Positions 51,335 to 59,995 of a stretch of DNA of 64,000 nucleotides are shown here, piece after piece. Location of the stretch: assembly GCA_030448005.1 (NCBI GenBank), contig JAUJNT010000006.1, forward strand, positions 17,977 through 81,976, given 5' to 3'. Below the pieces are notes generated by a model. It was not told the DNA's origin and ran no database searches. It saw nothing but the letters and a program-made list of their open reading frames with translations. This DNA is from Thermoleophilaceae bacterium (GTDB lineage Bacteria; Actinomycetota; Thermoleophilia; Solirubrobacterales; Thermoleophilaceae). The position numbers and the translations under genes were made by a program. Numbering within the stretch: position 1 is the first letter of the stretch; each line of letters begins with the position of its first letter.

Positions 51335-51937
51335 GTGCGACGGCCACCTCCCCCCAGGAGGGGGCTGCGCCTGCTGACCGGGAAGGTCGGGATCGTGGTG
51401 ATCGCCGCGCTCGTCCTGGCGGCGATGGCCGGCACCGCGGTGCTCGTACTCGGTGGACGATCCGAGAAGGACCGGGCGGGAAGGAGCTCGCCGGCCGCGG
51501 GGGCGCCGGCGGGGACTTTCTTCAGGGCGAGGGGGCTCGCAGTGGAGGGCATCCGTCCCCCGGGATGGCGGCTTGCAAGCAGCCGGCGAGCGGTGCGGCT
51601 CACGAGTCCCGGGCGGGCCGGGATCGTGGCGGTGTCGGCGGCTCCCCGCTCGGTCAGTGCCAGTGCGCTCATGACCTCCACCCTCGCGGCCCTCGGACGC
51701 AGCTACCGCAAGGAGAGGCTGTCGAAGCGCAGAGGAGCCAAGCTCGGAGGCAGGGCCGGCATCGCTGTCTCCGGATCGGCAACCAACTCGCGCGGAGTAC
51801 GCCTGGACCTCCTGGTCTCGACGGCGAAGGGCCGGCGGCGTACCTACCTGCTCCAGGTTTTCGTGGCACGCGCTCCCGCCGGCCTGCGCCTGCGCCAGGC
51901 GCAGGCACTCGTGAACTCACTCGAGCTCTCGGGCTGA
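51335..51937 (+). CDS. Membrane-anchored protein of unknown function
   Basis: A 200-residue protein with a short basic cytoplasmic N-terminus, one span (VGIVVIAALVLAAMAGTAVLV, split here only by description, ~18-38), and an extracytoplasmic part predicted as alpha+beta (GLAVEGIRPPGWRLASSRRA onward). GTG 51335 is chosen because a GAGGGGAGGGGG purine tract lies just before it; TTG 51308 and GTG 51311 are in frame. It lies 32 nt downstream of the LAxTG protein and may be cotranscribed with it. The family was not recognised. Confidence 0.65.
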   Translation: MRRPPPPRRGLRLLTGKVGIVVIAALVLAAMAGTAVLVLGGRSEKDRAGRSSPAAGAPAGTFFRARGLAVEGIRPPGWRLASSRRAVRLTSPGRAGIVAVSAAPRSVSASALMTSTLAALGRSYRKERLSKRRGAKLGGRAGIAVSGSATNSRGVRLDLLVSTAKGRRRTYLLQVFVARAPAGLRLRQAQALVNSLELSG

Positions 51938-51982
51938 GCCCTCGGAGCGGGTGGCCGCCGGACCCGTTCGAGCAGTCTTAGC

Positions 51983-52417
51983 CTACGGAAGCAGGAGCCG
52001 CTCGTTCGAGGCCTCTCGCGGCGGCCCGACCCTGAGCTCTCCGGGCCTGATCCCGCCCACCCCGGCCCCGTCCGGGTTGGCGCGCACCTCATAGCTGCCC
52101 TGGCTCACGGTCTTCTGGATCGTGGCCGTGTCCTGCGGGTTTATCGGGCCGACCTGCTCACGAACTGAATTTCCCTCGAGCGTCACGGTATGCGCCAGGT
52201 CGGTCTGGTTCGAGATCGTGATGTAGATGGGCCCGGCGCCGACCTGGGCGGGGGACACCGTGACCCCCCTCGGCTGGATCACGCCGGTCAGCTCGACCGG
52301 GACGGGGGTGCGGCGCTCGTTCTCGAAGTCCTCGCCGCATCCGACTCCTCCGCTCGCCAGGACCACGGCGACCAGAAGCCGGGCCTTCGAGACACGCTTC
52401 TGCCCGGAAACAGTCAT
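51983..52417 (-). CDS. Lipoprotein with cupredoxin-like beta domain
   Basis: A 144-residue lipoprotein. Signal ARLLVAVVLASGGVGC ends in lipobox GVGC. The mature part is beta-rich (VTVSPAQVGAGPIYITISNQ, then TVTLEGNSV, GSYEVRANPDG), similar in plan to cupredoxin-like domains, but the copper ligands (His/Cys/Met) are absent. ATG 52417 places the signal correctly. Function unknown; perhaps envelope structural. Confidence 0.7.
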   Translation of the reverse strand: MTVSGQKRVSKARLLVAVVLASGGVGCGEDFENERRTPVPVELTGVIQPRGVTVSPAQVGAGPIYITISNQTDLAHTVTLEGNSVREQVGPINPQDTATIQKTVSQGSYEVRANPDGAGVGGIRPGELRVGPPREASNERLLLP

Positions 52418-52499
52418 CCCTCGGGCGCTGACCCTATCCGAATGAGTCGCACTCCTAACCGGGGTTGGACGGTTGTACAGGGTGCTGCGTGGGTGCCCG

Positions 52500-53447
52500 C
52501 TAGCCGCGCTCGAAGGGCAGGTCCACCACCCGCGCAGTGGCCTGCCTCCCTGTGGGTGCAGAGACCTTGGAGGGGCCCACCAGCACCTCGTCACCGGGCG
52601 AGGCCTCGCGCCTGAGTAGCGCCAGCGCGATCGGGCCAAAGGCTGGGGACACGCACGTCGAGCCGAGCTTGCCCACCTGCTTGCCCTCGAACTCGATCGG
52701 ATCGCCCCTCTCGGCCGGCTCGCTCAGACGTAGCCCGCGCAGGTGGCGATTGGGCTTGCCCTTGTAATGCAGGCGCGCGACGGTTTCCTGCCCGACGTAG
52801 CAGCCCTTCGTGAAGCTGACCGCGCGGTCGTTGAGGCCGGCCTCCTGCGGGATCGTGTTGTCGTCCATGTCGAAGCCGAGCCGCGGGCGTCCCCTTTCGA
52901 TCCGCACGCATTCCGCCGCCTCCTCTGAGGCCGGGGAGACCCCGAGCGCGTCGAGGACGCCCGCTGCGGCGCCCGACTCCACCACCAGGTCGACGCCGAG
53001 GTCGGAGGTCACCTGGAGGCAGTGGGGCCGCTCGCTGAAGGCGTGCTCCTGGGCGGGCGGCGGCGACTCCACGGCGGCGCGGGCAGCGGGGCCGATCAGC
53101 GACAGCACGTGCCGCTCGCCGGTGAGGTCCCGGGAGCGCACGTCGCGGCCGAGGCTGTAGGTCTTGAAGGTGTGATGGAGCACCGGGCCTGCCGCGGCCT
53201 CCGAGTCCACCTGCAGGCGGTCCTCGGCGAGTCGCAGCACGCGCATGTCTGCCCGCAGCTTGCCCTTGTGGTTGAGCAGGGCGGCGTAGCACCCGGTGCC
53301 GGGCGCGAGCGCCTCGACGTCGTTGGTGACCTGCCCCTGGAGGAACCCGGCCGCCTCGGATCCCTCGAGGACCAGCACCGCGCGCCCTGCGCGCGTGACC
53401 AGGCCGACGCTCTCGGTGAGCAGTTCGTAGTCGGTGGTGGCGATCAC
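52500..53447 (-). CDS. ygfZ: YgfZ/GcvT-like folate-binding protein
   Basis: A 315-residue protein of the YgfZ family, which supports iron-sulfur enzymes such as the tRNA methylthiolase in bacteria and binds tetrahydrofolate. K214-G-C-Y-V-G-Q-E221 is the diagnostic motif with the conserved Cys. LQGQVTNDVEAL and GCYAALLNHKGKLRADM near the N-terminus match the GcvT-like fold. Start GTG 53447; a minus-strand TAGAAT (53457-53462) lies 9 nt upstream, so the leader is very short. It is divergent from the small protein at 53542. Confidence 0.9.
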   Translation of the reverse strand: MIATTDYELLTESVGLVTRAGRAVLVLEGSEAAGFLQGQVTNDVEALAPGTGCYAALLNHKGKLRADMRVLRLAEDRLQVDSEAAAGPVLHHTFKTYSLGRDVRSRDLTGERHVLSLIGPAARAAVESPPPAQEHAFSERPHCLQVTSDLGVDLVVESGAAAGVLDALGVSPASEEAAECVRIERGRPRLGFDMDDNTIPQEAGLNDRAVSFTKGCYVGQETVARLHYKGKPNRHLRGLRLSEPAERGDPIEFEGKQVGKLGSTCVSPAFGPIALALLRREASPGDEVLVGPSKVSAPTGRQATARVVDLPFERG

Positions 53448-53528
53448 GCGCTCTCGATTCTACGCGGGGCATCGCCCCGGCCCATTCGCTCGACGGAAGC
53501 AGGCACCTTGAGACCCGGGCGGCCTCAA

Positions 53529-53534
53529 TAGACT
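53529..53534 (+). promoter_or_regulatory. -10 element for leaderless mRNA
   Basis: TAGACT ends 7 nt before the GTG at 53542 with no Shine-Dalgarno between, so the transcript probably begins at the start codon. Confidence 0.5.
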
Positions 53535-53541
53535 GGCGTCC

Positions 53542-53904
53542 GTGGCGCTTGCCGAGGACTTCCAGCGGATAGTGGACGCGCTGCCGCCCGACTGGACCCA
53601 CCTCGAGCTGGACCTGCGTATCCATGACGAGGACCGGTACGTGGAGACCGCCACGCTGCTGACCCAGATCAACGCGATGCCCTATTCGCGCCATGAGTGG
53701 CACTTCCGGCTGCGCTCGGCGCACGAGTTCGGCCACGCCGCCGCGCCCGAGACCATCCGCGGCACGCTCGCGCTCCTCGACGAGGAGGGCATCGCGGGCG
53801 AGATGGAGCCGCGCGAGGCGCGCTCTGGACGCGTCGAGGTCACCCAGATGTGGGGTCGCCCGGAATCGGTGCGCGAGGAGTTTCGAAAGCGCCGCGGGCA
53901 GTAG
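53542..53904 (+). CDS. Small conserved-looking protein of unknown function
   Basis: A 120-residue soluble protein with a compact alpha+beta look: LAEDFQRIVDALPPDWTHLE, LDLRIHDEDRYVETATLL, then SRHEWHFRLRSAHEFGHAAA, and GTLALLDEEGIAGEMEPREA. The HEWHF/HEFGHAA region is His-rich but does not match a known zinc protease motif precisely. It starts at GTG 53542 just after a -10 element, and is followed 8 nt later by the pseudo-receiver. Function unknown. Confidence 0.72.
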   Translation: MALAEDFQRIVDALPPDWTHLELDLRIHDEDRYVETATLLTQINAMPYSRHEWHFRLRSAHEFGHAAAPETIRGTLALLDEEGIAGEMEPREARSGRVEVTQMWGRPESVREEFRKRRGQ

Positions 53905-53912
53905 CGGCCGCC

Positions 53913-54284
53913 ATGGCGCGTATCGCCCTTCTCTGCCCGGATCTGCTGTTCGGCTCGAAGGTCGAAGGCGGCCTCGGCTTGGCCGGACACACCGTCAACC
54001 GCTTCGACTCCCCCGACTCCCTGCGTGTGGCCGCGTCCTTCCACGACCTCGTGGTCGTGGACCTCACCGCCGAGGGCCTCGATGGCCCCGCACTCGTGGT
54101 CTCGATGCGCGAGCGCGGCGAGCTCGAGGCGGTCCCGACCCTCGGCTTCTACTCCCACGTCGATCAAGACATGCGCCGCCGCGCGGAGGAGGCGGGCTTC
54201 AGCCGCGTCGTTCCCCGGTCACGGATGGCGCGGGAAATGGCCGATCTCGTGAAGGGCCTCCTCCCTCCTGAGGCTCACTCGTAG
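53913..54284 (+). CDS. CheY-like pseudo-receiver protein
   Basis: A 123-residue single domain with the receiver-like beta-alpha pattern: ARIALLCPDLL, HDLVVVDLTAEGLDG (Asp50 at the phospho-acceptor position), TLGFYSHVDQDMRRRAEEAG and VVPRSRMAREM. The acidic pair is reduced and the beta-5 Lys is missing, so normal phosphorylation is doubtful. It is cotranscribed with the small protein upstream and overlaps the convergent binding-protein gene by 10 nt. No histidine kinase is nearby. Confidence 0.65.
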   Translation: MARIALLCPDLLFGSKVEGGLGLAGHTVNRFDSPDSLRVAASFHDLVVVDLTAEGLDGPALVVSMRERGELEAVPTLGFYSHVDQDMRRRAEEAGFSRVVPRSRMAREMADLVKGLLPPEAHS

Positions 54285-55237
54285 CTGGGAAAGGCCCGCT
54301 CGACGTCGGGCGCGCGCCGCAGGATCCCGAAGCGCGCGTCGAAGCGCGCCCAGCCGGCGAGTTGCGTGCGGTCGAGCCGCAAAGGCGGGCGAAGAGCCGG
54401 CGCAACCGCCTCGAGTTGGTCGCGCACCAGGGGTCCATCGCCGCCGGAGGCGCGCACGATGTCGCGCACTGATGCCTCCGGTCGCTCGAGGGTGCTGCGC
54501 GTGCCCGCGGCGAGGGCGGCCACGGTATCGCGCACGAGGGGGGCGTTGCGTCGCATGGTGGCGCGCTTGGTCACGAGCACCAGCTCCGGATAGCGGGGGG
54601 CGCCGAAATCGTCCACGCGGAACTCGCGGGTGCGAACCCCGCGCTGCCTCAGCGCGACTCCCTCCGCGTTCCAGAAGGTGACCACGGCGTCCACCTTCTT
54701 CGCTACGAGGGCGGGCACGGCCGAGAAGCCAATCGTAGTCCGGCGAAGCTTCGCGAAGTCGCCTCCGTCGGCCTCCACGACCGCTCGCAGAACGGCGTCG
54801 TCGGAGGGCAGGCCCGTAACTCCCACCCGCCGGCCCTCGAGGTCGCGCGGGCGCCTCACAGGATCGCGGGCGATCACCGCCGCAAGCGGCCGCTGCACGA
54901 TGGCGCCCACTCCCACGATGTCCTGCCCGCGCTCCCGCGCGAGGCCGAGGTCGTGGATGTCCACTACGGAGAGGTCGGCCCGTCCGGTGGTCAGGAGCTT
55001 GAGGGAGTCGGTGGACGCGCTCGGCGCGCGGAGCGTGAGCTTCAGGGCGCGCCGGCGGTCCAGGCGCTCCCGGAGGGTCGCATAGATCCCGGCGTGCACG
55101 GCGTTCGGCTGGAAGTCCAGGGCGATCGTCACGGGACGAACGGCCGCGCCCTGCCCGCGGTCTGCTTCCCCCTCGCCGCACCCCCCGGCCGCGAGCATGA
55201 GAGCGGCCGTCATGATCGATGTGCAGGTTCTGCGCAC
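54275..55237 (-). CDS. NMT1/THI5-like ABC substrate-binding lipoprotein
   Basis: A 320-residue periplasmic-type binding protein. The signal has lipobox AAGGC (Cys20), and the mature part starts VTIALDFQPNAVHAGIYATL, the THI5-like opening shared with pyrimidine precursor, riboflavin and nitrate/taurine binders. VVDIHDLGLARERGQDIVGV and VGVTGLPSDDAVLRAVVEAD follow the family plan. GTG 55237 gives a usable signal; ATG 55213 would leave it too short. The partner permease and ATPase are not adjacent. The ligand is unknown. Confidence 0.82.
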   Translation of the reverse strand: MRRTCTSIMTAALMLAAGGCGEGEADRGQGAAVRPVTIALDFQPNAVHAGIYATLRERLDRRRALKLTLRAPSASTDSLKLLTTGRADLSVVDIHDLGLARERGQDIVGVGAIVQRPLAAVIARDPVRRPRDLEGRRVGVTGLPSDDAVLRAVVEADGGDFAKLRRTTIGFSAVPALVAKKVDAVVTFWNAEGVALRQRGVRTREFRVDDFGAPRYPELVLVTKRATMRRNAPLVRDTVAALAAGTRSTLERPEASVRDIVRASGGDGPLVRDQLEAVAPALRPPLRLDRTQLAGWARFDARFGILRRAPDVERAFPSYE

Positions 55238-55342
55238 GCGTCAAGCCTATGGCGAGACGGGTCGTGGGGTGAAGCGCCGCCGTTCCGAGAGACGACCGAG
55301 CCCCGACGTACAATCACCCCAACCAATCTGTGGAGGTTCCGC

Positions 55343-56155
55343 GTGGAAGCATCTGAGTCTGTGGAAGGACCAGAGCCGGCTGGGGGGCGAGTGCACGACG
55401 AGCCGGAGGAGCGCGGCCCGGCCGCCTACGTTGCGGAGTTCATCGGGACCTTCGCGCTCGTCCTCTTCGTCACGGCGGCCGTCTCCCTCTACGTGACGCC
55501 GGCCACCCCGCAGGTCCCGGCCCCGTTCATCGACTTCTCGGTCATCGGGCTCGTGCACGTGTTCGTCCTGTTCATGTTGATCCAGACGCTGGCGGTGGTC
55601 TCGGGCGCGCACTTCAACCCGGCGGTCACCGTCGCGCTGACGGTGCTGCGGCAGATCCGACCCGTCGACGCCGCGATCTACGTGGTCGTCCAGCTCGCGG
55701 GCGCCGTCGCGGGCACCCTTGTCACGAAGGTGCTTCTGAACGAGTTCGAGAACGCGGATGCCGTCAACTACGGCGCGACCCTCTTGAGCGACAAGATCGA
55801 CGAGAAGGTTTTGCTCGGGATGCTGGCCGAGGGCATCGGTACCTTCTTCCTCGTCTGGGTGATCGTCGGGGTGGCGGTCAACCCCCGCGCGGCCAGGGAC
55901 TGGGCGGCATTTGCGATCGGCGCCACGCTCGGGCTGCTCGTGATGGTGATCGCCCCGCTGACGGGCGCGGGCCTCAACCCCGCCCGATCCTTTGGGCCCG
56001 CCCTGGTGAGCGGAGAGTTCGGAGGTGTCGACAACTTCCTCCTGGCCTACGTGCTCGCGCCGGTCATAGGCGCCGTCCTGGCGGCCCTCCTCTACTTCAA
56101 CCTCGTCATAGCGCCGGGCAAGAAGGGGCCCGGCGGGATGGGTCCCGTGGGCTGA
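55343..56155 (+). CDS. MIP-family channel (aquaporin/glycerol facilitator type)
   Basis: A 270-residue six-span channel for water or small neutral solutes. The two half-helix motifs are HFNPAVTVAL (NPA at 92-94) and GLNPARSFGPAL (NPA at 212-214) with the selectivity Arg after the second. The N-terminal ~25 residues are acidic and cytoplasmic. GTG 55343 has GGAGG at 55332-55336. A TACAAT (55309-55314) may be the -10. Whether it passes glycerol cannot be judged by eye. Confidence 0.9.
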   Translation: MEASESVEGPEPAGGRVHDEPEERGPAAYVAEFIGTFALVLFVTAAVSLYVTPATPQVPAPFIDFSVIGLVHVFVLFMLIQTLAVVSGAHFNPAVTVALTVLRQIRPVDAAIYVVVQLAGAVAGTLVTKVLLNEFENADAVNYGATLLSDKIDEKVLLGMLAEGIGTFFLVWVIVGVAVNPRAARDWAAFAIGATLGLLVMVIAPLTGAGLNPARSFGPALVSGEFGGVDNFLLAYVLAPVIGAVLAALLYFNLVIAPGKKGPGGMGPVG

Positions 56156-56163
56156 TCGCCACA

Positions 56164-56169
56164 TAGACT
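56164..56169 (+). promoter_or_regulatory. -10 element for leaderless fbiC mRNA
   Basis: TAGACT ends 6 nt before the GTG at 56176, with no Shine-Dalgarno. It lies only 9 nt after the aquaporin stop, so fbiC can be transcribed separately from it. Confidence 0.5.
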
Positions 56170-56175
56170 GCGGGC

Positions 56176-58365
56176 GTGCGGCGCGTCACGTTCTCCCGCA
56201 ACTACACGCTTTCGCTCTCGCGGACCTGCCGCTGCTACTGCAAGTACTGCGCCTTTGCCACCCGTCGGCCCCATCTCTACGCGCCGGCCGAGGTAGAGGG
56301 CCTGCTCGACGAGGCGCTGCGGCGAAACGCCAAGGAGCTGCTCGTGCTGACGGGCGAGCGGCCCGAGGTGAACCAGCGGGTGGCCGAGCGCCTGCATGAG
56401 TACGGCCACGAGGACTTCACCTCCTACGTTGCCTGGGCGTGTGAACGAGCGCTCGAGCGAGGACTCCTTCCCCATACCAACCTGGGGGTGCTACCCGCCG
56501 CGGACCTGGCGCGGCTGCGCGAGGTGACCGCCTCGCAGGGGCTGATGCTCGAGTCGATCAACCCGGACCTCGTGGTCCATCAGGGCTCCCCTACCAAGCA
56601 TCCGGAGCGCCGCCTCGAGACGATCAGGGCGGCGGGCGAGCTCGCGATCCCGTTCACCAGCGGCGTCCTGGTGGGCATCGGCGAGACTCCAGATGAGCGG
56701 GTCGAGGCGCTCGCCGCGCTTGCGGAGGTGCACGCGCAGTTCGGCCATCTCCAGGAGGTGATTCTCCAGAGCTTCGTGTCCCATCCGCGCTACCACGGCG
56801 CGGAGCCCGCCGCGATCGCCGAGGCCGCACAGCGCCATGAGCGGCGCGGCCAGGCGGCCGCGATGCCCGCCTGGGCGCGGCCGGTGACGCTCGAGGAGAT
56901 GCGCCTGCTCGTGCGCGAGTGCCGGCGCCTCATGCCCGACGTGGGCGTCCAGATCCCTCCGAACCTGTCGGACTGGTGGCTACCGCTCGTCGAGGAGGGC
57001 GCCACCGATCTGGGTGGGCTCTCGGCAAACGGGGACCACATCTCGCCGGAGCATCCGTTCCCCTCGCCGCACCGCATGCGCAGGCTTCTCTCCGAGCGGT
57101 CTTTCGCGCTCACCGAGCGCCTCTGCGTCTACCCGCGGTACATGACCTCCGAGTGGCTGGAGCAGGGCGTGCTCGACGTGGTGAAGGCGGGCTACTGGAG
57201 CTTCATCCCGCGGCGCGGGTCCGGGCGCAGGGAGGAGCGGGTGGTGCGCGCCGAGCTGGTGCCCGGCGCCATCGATCGAGCCAGGGACGGCCATCCGCTG
57301 GACGAGGCGGAGCTGACCGCGCTCTTCGCGGAGGACCGCCCCGAGGCGATCGAGGACATGCGCCAGGCCGCGGACGAGCTCCGCGCGGAGCTCGCCGGGG
57401 AGACGGTGACCTTTGTCGTCAACCGCAACATCAACGTGTCGAACGTATGCGTGGTCGGCTGCGCGTTCTGCGGCTTCGGTCAGGGCAGGCGCTCGCCCGA
57501 TGCCTACGAGCACGACCGCGCGGAGTTCGTGCGGCGCGTCGAGGCCGCGGTGCGGTTCGGTGCCACCGAGCTGTGCATGCAGTCGGGAATCCACCCCGAC
57601 TGGACGCTTGAGGACTACGAGCGGTGGCTTCGCCTGGCGCGGGAGATCGCCCCCCAGCTACACCTCCACGCCTACTCCGCGATGGAGGTGGACCACATGT
57701 GCGAGACCTCCGGCCTGCCGCCCGTCGAGGTCTTTCACCGGCTCCGGCAGGCCGGCCTCGGCTCTACACCCGGCACGGCCGCGGAGGTCCTGCACGACGG
57801 CGTGCGCCAGCGAATCTCTCCGAACAAGCTCCCGGTGGGACGGTGGGTCGAGATCATCGAGGCCAGCCACGCCGCGGGCCTTCGCTCCACGGTGACGGTG
57901 ATGTTCGGGCACATCGAGGAGCCATGGGAGCTGGCCGAGCACATGCGAGTGGTCCGCGAGCTGCAGGAACGCACCGGCGGCTTCACCGAGTTCGTGCCGC
58001 TCTCCTTCGTCCCATTCCACACCCTCCTCGGACGCACGCACGGCATCGAAGAGATCACGCGCGAGGAGAACCTGAAGCACACCGCCGCCTTCCGGCTGGC
58101 GCTCGGGCGCGCCATCCCGAGCCTTCAGGCAAGTTGGGTGAAGATGGGGCTCGATGCGGCCACCGAGGCGCTTCGCTGGGGGGTCAACGACCTCGGCGGA
58201 ACGCTGATGGAGGAGAGCATCAGCCGCCTGGCGGGCTCCCGGCACGGGGTGATGCTCACACCCGACCAGCTGGTGAATGCCGCCCACGCCGCGGGCCGTC
58301 CCGCGGCCGAGCGCACCACGCTGTACGAGCTTCGGCGCCGCTACGACCTGCCGGTCGCGGCCTGA
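56176..58365 (+). CDS. fbiC: FbiC: 7,8-didemethyl-8-hydroxy-5-deazariboflavin (Fo) synthase
   Basis: A 729-residue fusion of two radical-SAM enzymes that make the F420 chromophore Fo from tyrosine and a flavin precursor. The CofG-like half has C18-x3-C22-x2-C25 (RTCRCYCKYC), GERPEV and VLVGIGETPDERVEALAAL. The CofH-like half (~400-729) has C425-x3-C429-x2-C432 (NVCVVGCAFCGFG), MQSGIHPDW, TAAEVLHDGVRQRISPNKL and NDLGGTLMEESISRLAG. Both iron-sulfur motifs are intact. Single-chain FbiC is usual in Actinobacteria, where CofG and CofH are separate in archaea. It implies F420-dependent enzymes in this organism. Confidence 0.95.
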   Translation: MRRVTFSRNYTLSLSRTCRCYCKYCAFATRRPHLYAPAEVEGLLDEALRRNAKELLVLTGERPEVNQRVAERLHEYGHEDFTSYVAWACERALERGLLPHTNLGVLPAADLARLREVTASQGLMLESINPDLVVHQGSPTKHPERRLETIRAAGELAIPFTSGVLVGIGETPDERVEALAALAEVHAQFGHLQEVILQSFVSHPRYHGAEPAAIAEAAQRHERRGQAAAMPAWARPVTLEEMRLLVRECRRLMPDVGVQIPPNLSDWWLPLVEEGATDLGGLSANGDHISPEHPFPSPHRMRRLLSERSFALTERLCVYPRYMTSEWLEQGVLDVVKAGYWSFIPRRGSGRREERVVRAELVPGAIDRARDGHPLDEAELTALFAEDRPEAIEDMRQAADELRAELAGETVTFVVNRNINVSNVCVVGCAFCGFGQGRRSPDAYEHDRAEFVRRVEAAVRFGATELCMQSGIHPDWTLEDYERWLRLAREIAPQLHLHAYSAMEVDHMCETSGLPPVEVFHRLRQAGLGSTPGTAAEVLHDGVRQRISPNKLPVGRWVEIIEASHAAGLRSTVTVMFGHIEEPWELAEHMRVVRELQERTGGFTEFVPLSFVPFHTLLGRTHGIEEITREENLKHTAAFRLALGRAIPSLQASWVKMGLDAATEALRWGVNDLGGTLMEESISRLAGSRHGVMLTPDQLVNAAHAAGRPAAERTTLYELRRRYDLPVAA

Positions 58366-58465
58366 GCGGCTCGCGCGCAATTCAAGGCGGCCGCCGCGGG
58401 CGATCCGCCCGAGTGGCTCGCCGATCTAGGCTCCGTCCCCTTCATGTGACTACCGGGGAGGACCG

Positions 58466-58954
58466 ATGCCGAATATCTTCGAGCCGCACTTCGATGAGCC
58501 ACGGGAGCACGAGGGCTTTCACTGCCGCCGCGCCCGCATCGGCCGCCAAGCGGGTGCGGAGCGGCTGGGGGCGAGCGTATGGGAGGTTCCGCCCGGGCAG
58601 GCGGCGTACCCCTACCACTTCCACTACGCCGAGGAGGAGCTTCTGTTCGTTCTTCGTGGCCGTCCGTCGCTGCGTACGCCCGAGGGCTGGCGCGACCTGG
58701 AGCCCGGCGAGACGGTGGCGTTCCTCGTGGGGGAGCGCGGGGGCCATCAGCTCCTGAACCGGACGGCGGAAACGGTGCGCCTGCTGGTGGTCAGCCCGCA
58801 CGGTGCGCCGGAGATCTGCGTCTATCCGGACAGCGACAAGGTCGGGGTCTACGCACGCAGGCCTGACGGCGCCGACTTTCGCGAGCTTCACCGTCGCTCC
58901 GACGCGGTGGACTACTACGAGGGGGAGAAGCCACCGCCAGCCGCGGGACATTGA
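58466..58954 (+). CDS. Cupin-domain protein
   Basis: A 162-residue single cupin. The first motif is PYHFHYAEEELLFVLRGRPS (metal-binding HxH...E), the second DLEPGETVAFLVGERGGHQL (late His). A C-terminal segment ENPXX-like is absent; instead VYPDSDKVGVYARRPDGADF follows, typical of actinobacterial cupin_2 proteins acting on sugars or small acids. ATG 58466 follows GGGGAGG. Function unknown. Confidence 0.8.
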   Translation: MPNIFEPHFDEPREHEGFHCRRARIGRQAGAERLGASVWEVPPGQAAYPYHFHYAEEELLFVLRGRPSLRTPEGWRDLEPGETVAFLVGERGGHQLLNRTAETVRLLVVSPHGAPEICVYPDSDKVGVYARRPDGADFRELHRRSDAVDYYEGEKPPPAAGH

Positions 58955-59121
58955 CCACGCTCTAGAAGGGGGCCCCGGCGCACCGGGACGGGCGCCACAG
59001 TGCCCCGAAGCCCGCCCAAACCCGCCCGTCCGCGTCGTAGGCAACGACGCCGCAGACCAACCGGCGCGGCGCCCGACTCCGTGGCCCACCACACTTCTGC
59101 CGAAAACTCACCGTAAAGCGA

Positions 59122-59149
59122 TTGACGGGCAGCCGAAAGCATGTAGACT
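59122..59149 (+). promoter_or_regulatory. Sigma-70 type promoter (TTGACG-16-TAGACT)
   Basis: TTGACG (59122-59127) and TAGACT (59144-59149) are 16 nt apart and precede the secreted-protein gene at 59231, leaving a ~75-nt leader that ends with AAAGGAG (59219-59225). It is the clearest housekeeping-type promoter in the window. Confidence 0.6.
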
Positions 59150-59230
59150 CGAGCACTGAGAGCGTGCCTAGGACGGGTGCTGGCTGACGAGGACACTGCG
59201 CTCCGGCCGTCCACAATTAAAGGAGCAGAG

Positions 59231-59995
59231 GTGCACGCTCGACTGACTCCTATCGGCGCCTTGGCTGCCTTTGCCCTCGTGCTGGCGCCAAGCTCGGCCC
59301 TAGCCGCTGGCAAGGCGCGAAGCGCGTCGGCTCTTGCCAAGCTGAGCGCCGATCAGGCAGAAGTGGATTCGTTCTCGCGCGTTAGCCCTACACAGGTCGT
59401 CACGTTTGACGAAACTAGTGCTGCCGCTGCGGGGATGGACGCGACGGGCCGCAGGCTCGGGCGAGAGATGGCGGTTTTCGCGAACGCCGTGGTTCGAGGT
59501 GCAATGAGCAACCGGGGGATCGCCGGTGCGGCCCCCGTGCTTCAAAGGCTGCCTACTCTGAAGAGCTACATGAGAAGGGCCACGGCCTTGAGACGCGCGT
59601 CTTCACTGGCGCCTCCAAGAGCGCGGGTAAGCTTTGGCAACAACTTTTGGACCTACAGAACGTGTGGCTCGTTTGGATCGCCTCGGCCGACCGTCGGCAA
59701 GCGCTGGATGACGTTCAATTCGAATGATCCAGTGGGCACCTTGCGGTCATGGGGGTACCATTCCACGCCCGACTGGGCTGGCGGCGGCTGGACGCGAGAT
59801 CAAACGTACGCATCCTGGGTCTGCGGATGGCGTACCTTCCGCGATCATGCCTATATCGTCGGAAGCCAGATTCGTGAGCAAAATTACGCGGGCTGGCGCC
59901 CACGAGGGGAGCCCAATCCCGAGCTCTGGCGTGTAGGGCCGTGGCCCTACTCCTCATGGCCGGCCTATGTCTACTGGTGGCATCGGACTCGTTGA
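59231..59995 (+). CDS. Secreted Trp-rich protein of unknown function
   Basis: A 254-residue exported protein: signal peptide ~1-28 (LTPIGALAAFALVLAPSSALA), a helical middle (~30-135), and a C-terminal ~118-residue domain with 13 Trp and two Cys (WTYRTCGSF, then SWGYHSTPDWAGGGW and WVCGWRTFRD, then WPAYVYWWHRTR). The start is GTG 59231 with AAAGGAG 5 nt upstream. Codon and base use are visibly less GC-rich than the neighbours, suggesting later acquisition. No family recognised. Confidence 0.75.
   Translation: MHARLTPIGALAAFALVLAPSSALAAGKARSASALAKLSADQAEVDSFSRVSPTQVVTFDETSAAAAGMDATGRRLGREMAVFANAVVRGAMSNRGIAGAAPVLQRLPTLKSYMRRATALRRASSLAPPRARVSFGNNFWTYRTCGSFGSPRPTVGKRWMTFNSNDPVGTLRSWGYHSTPDWAGGGWTRDQTYASWVCGWRTFRDHAYIVGSQIREQNYAGWRPRGEPNPELWRVGPWPYSSWPAYVYWWHRTR

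Noticed and set aside
56176-58365. CofG-CofH fusion as a novelty
   Set aside because: Single-chain FbiC is the normal form in Actinobacteria.
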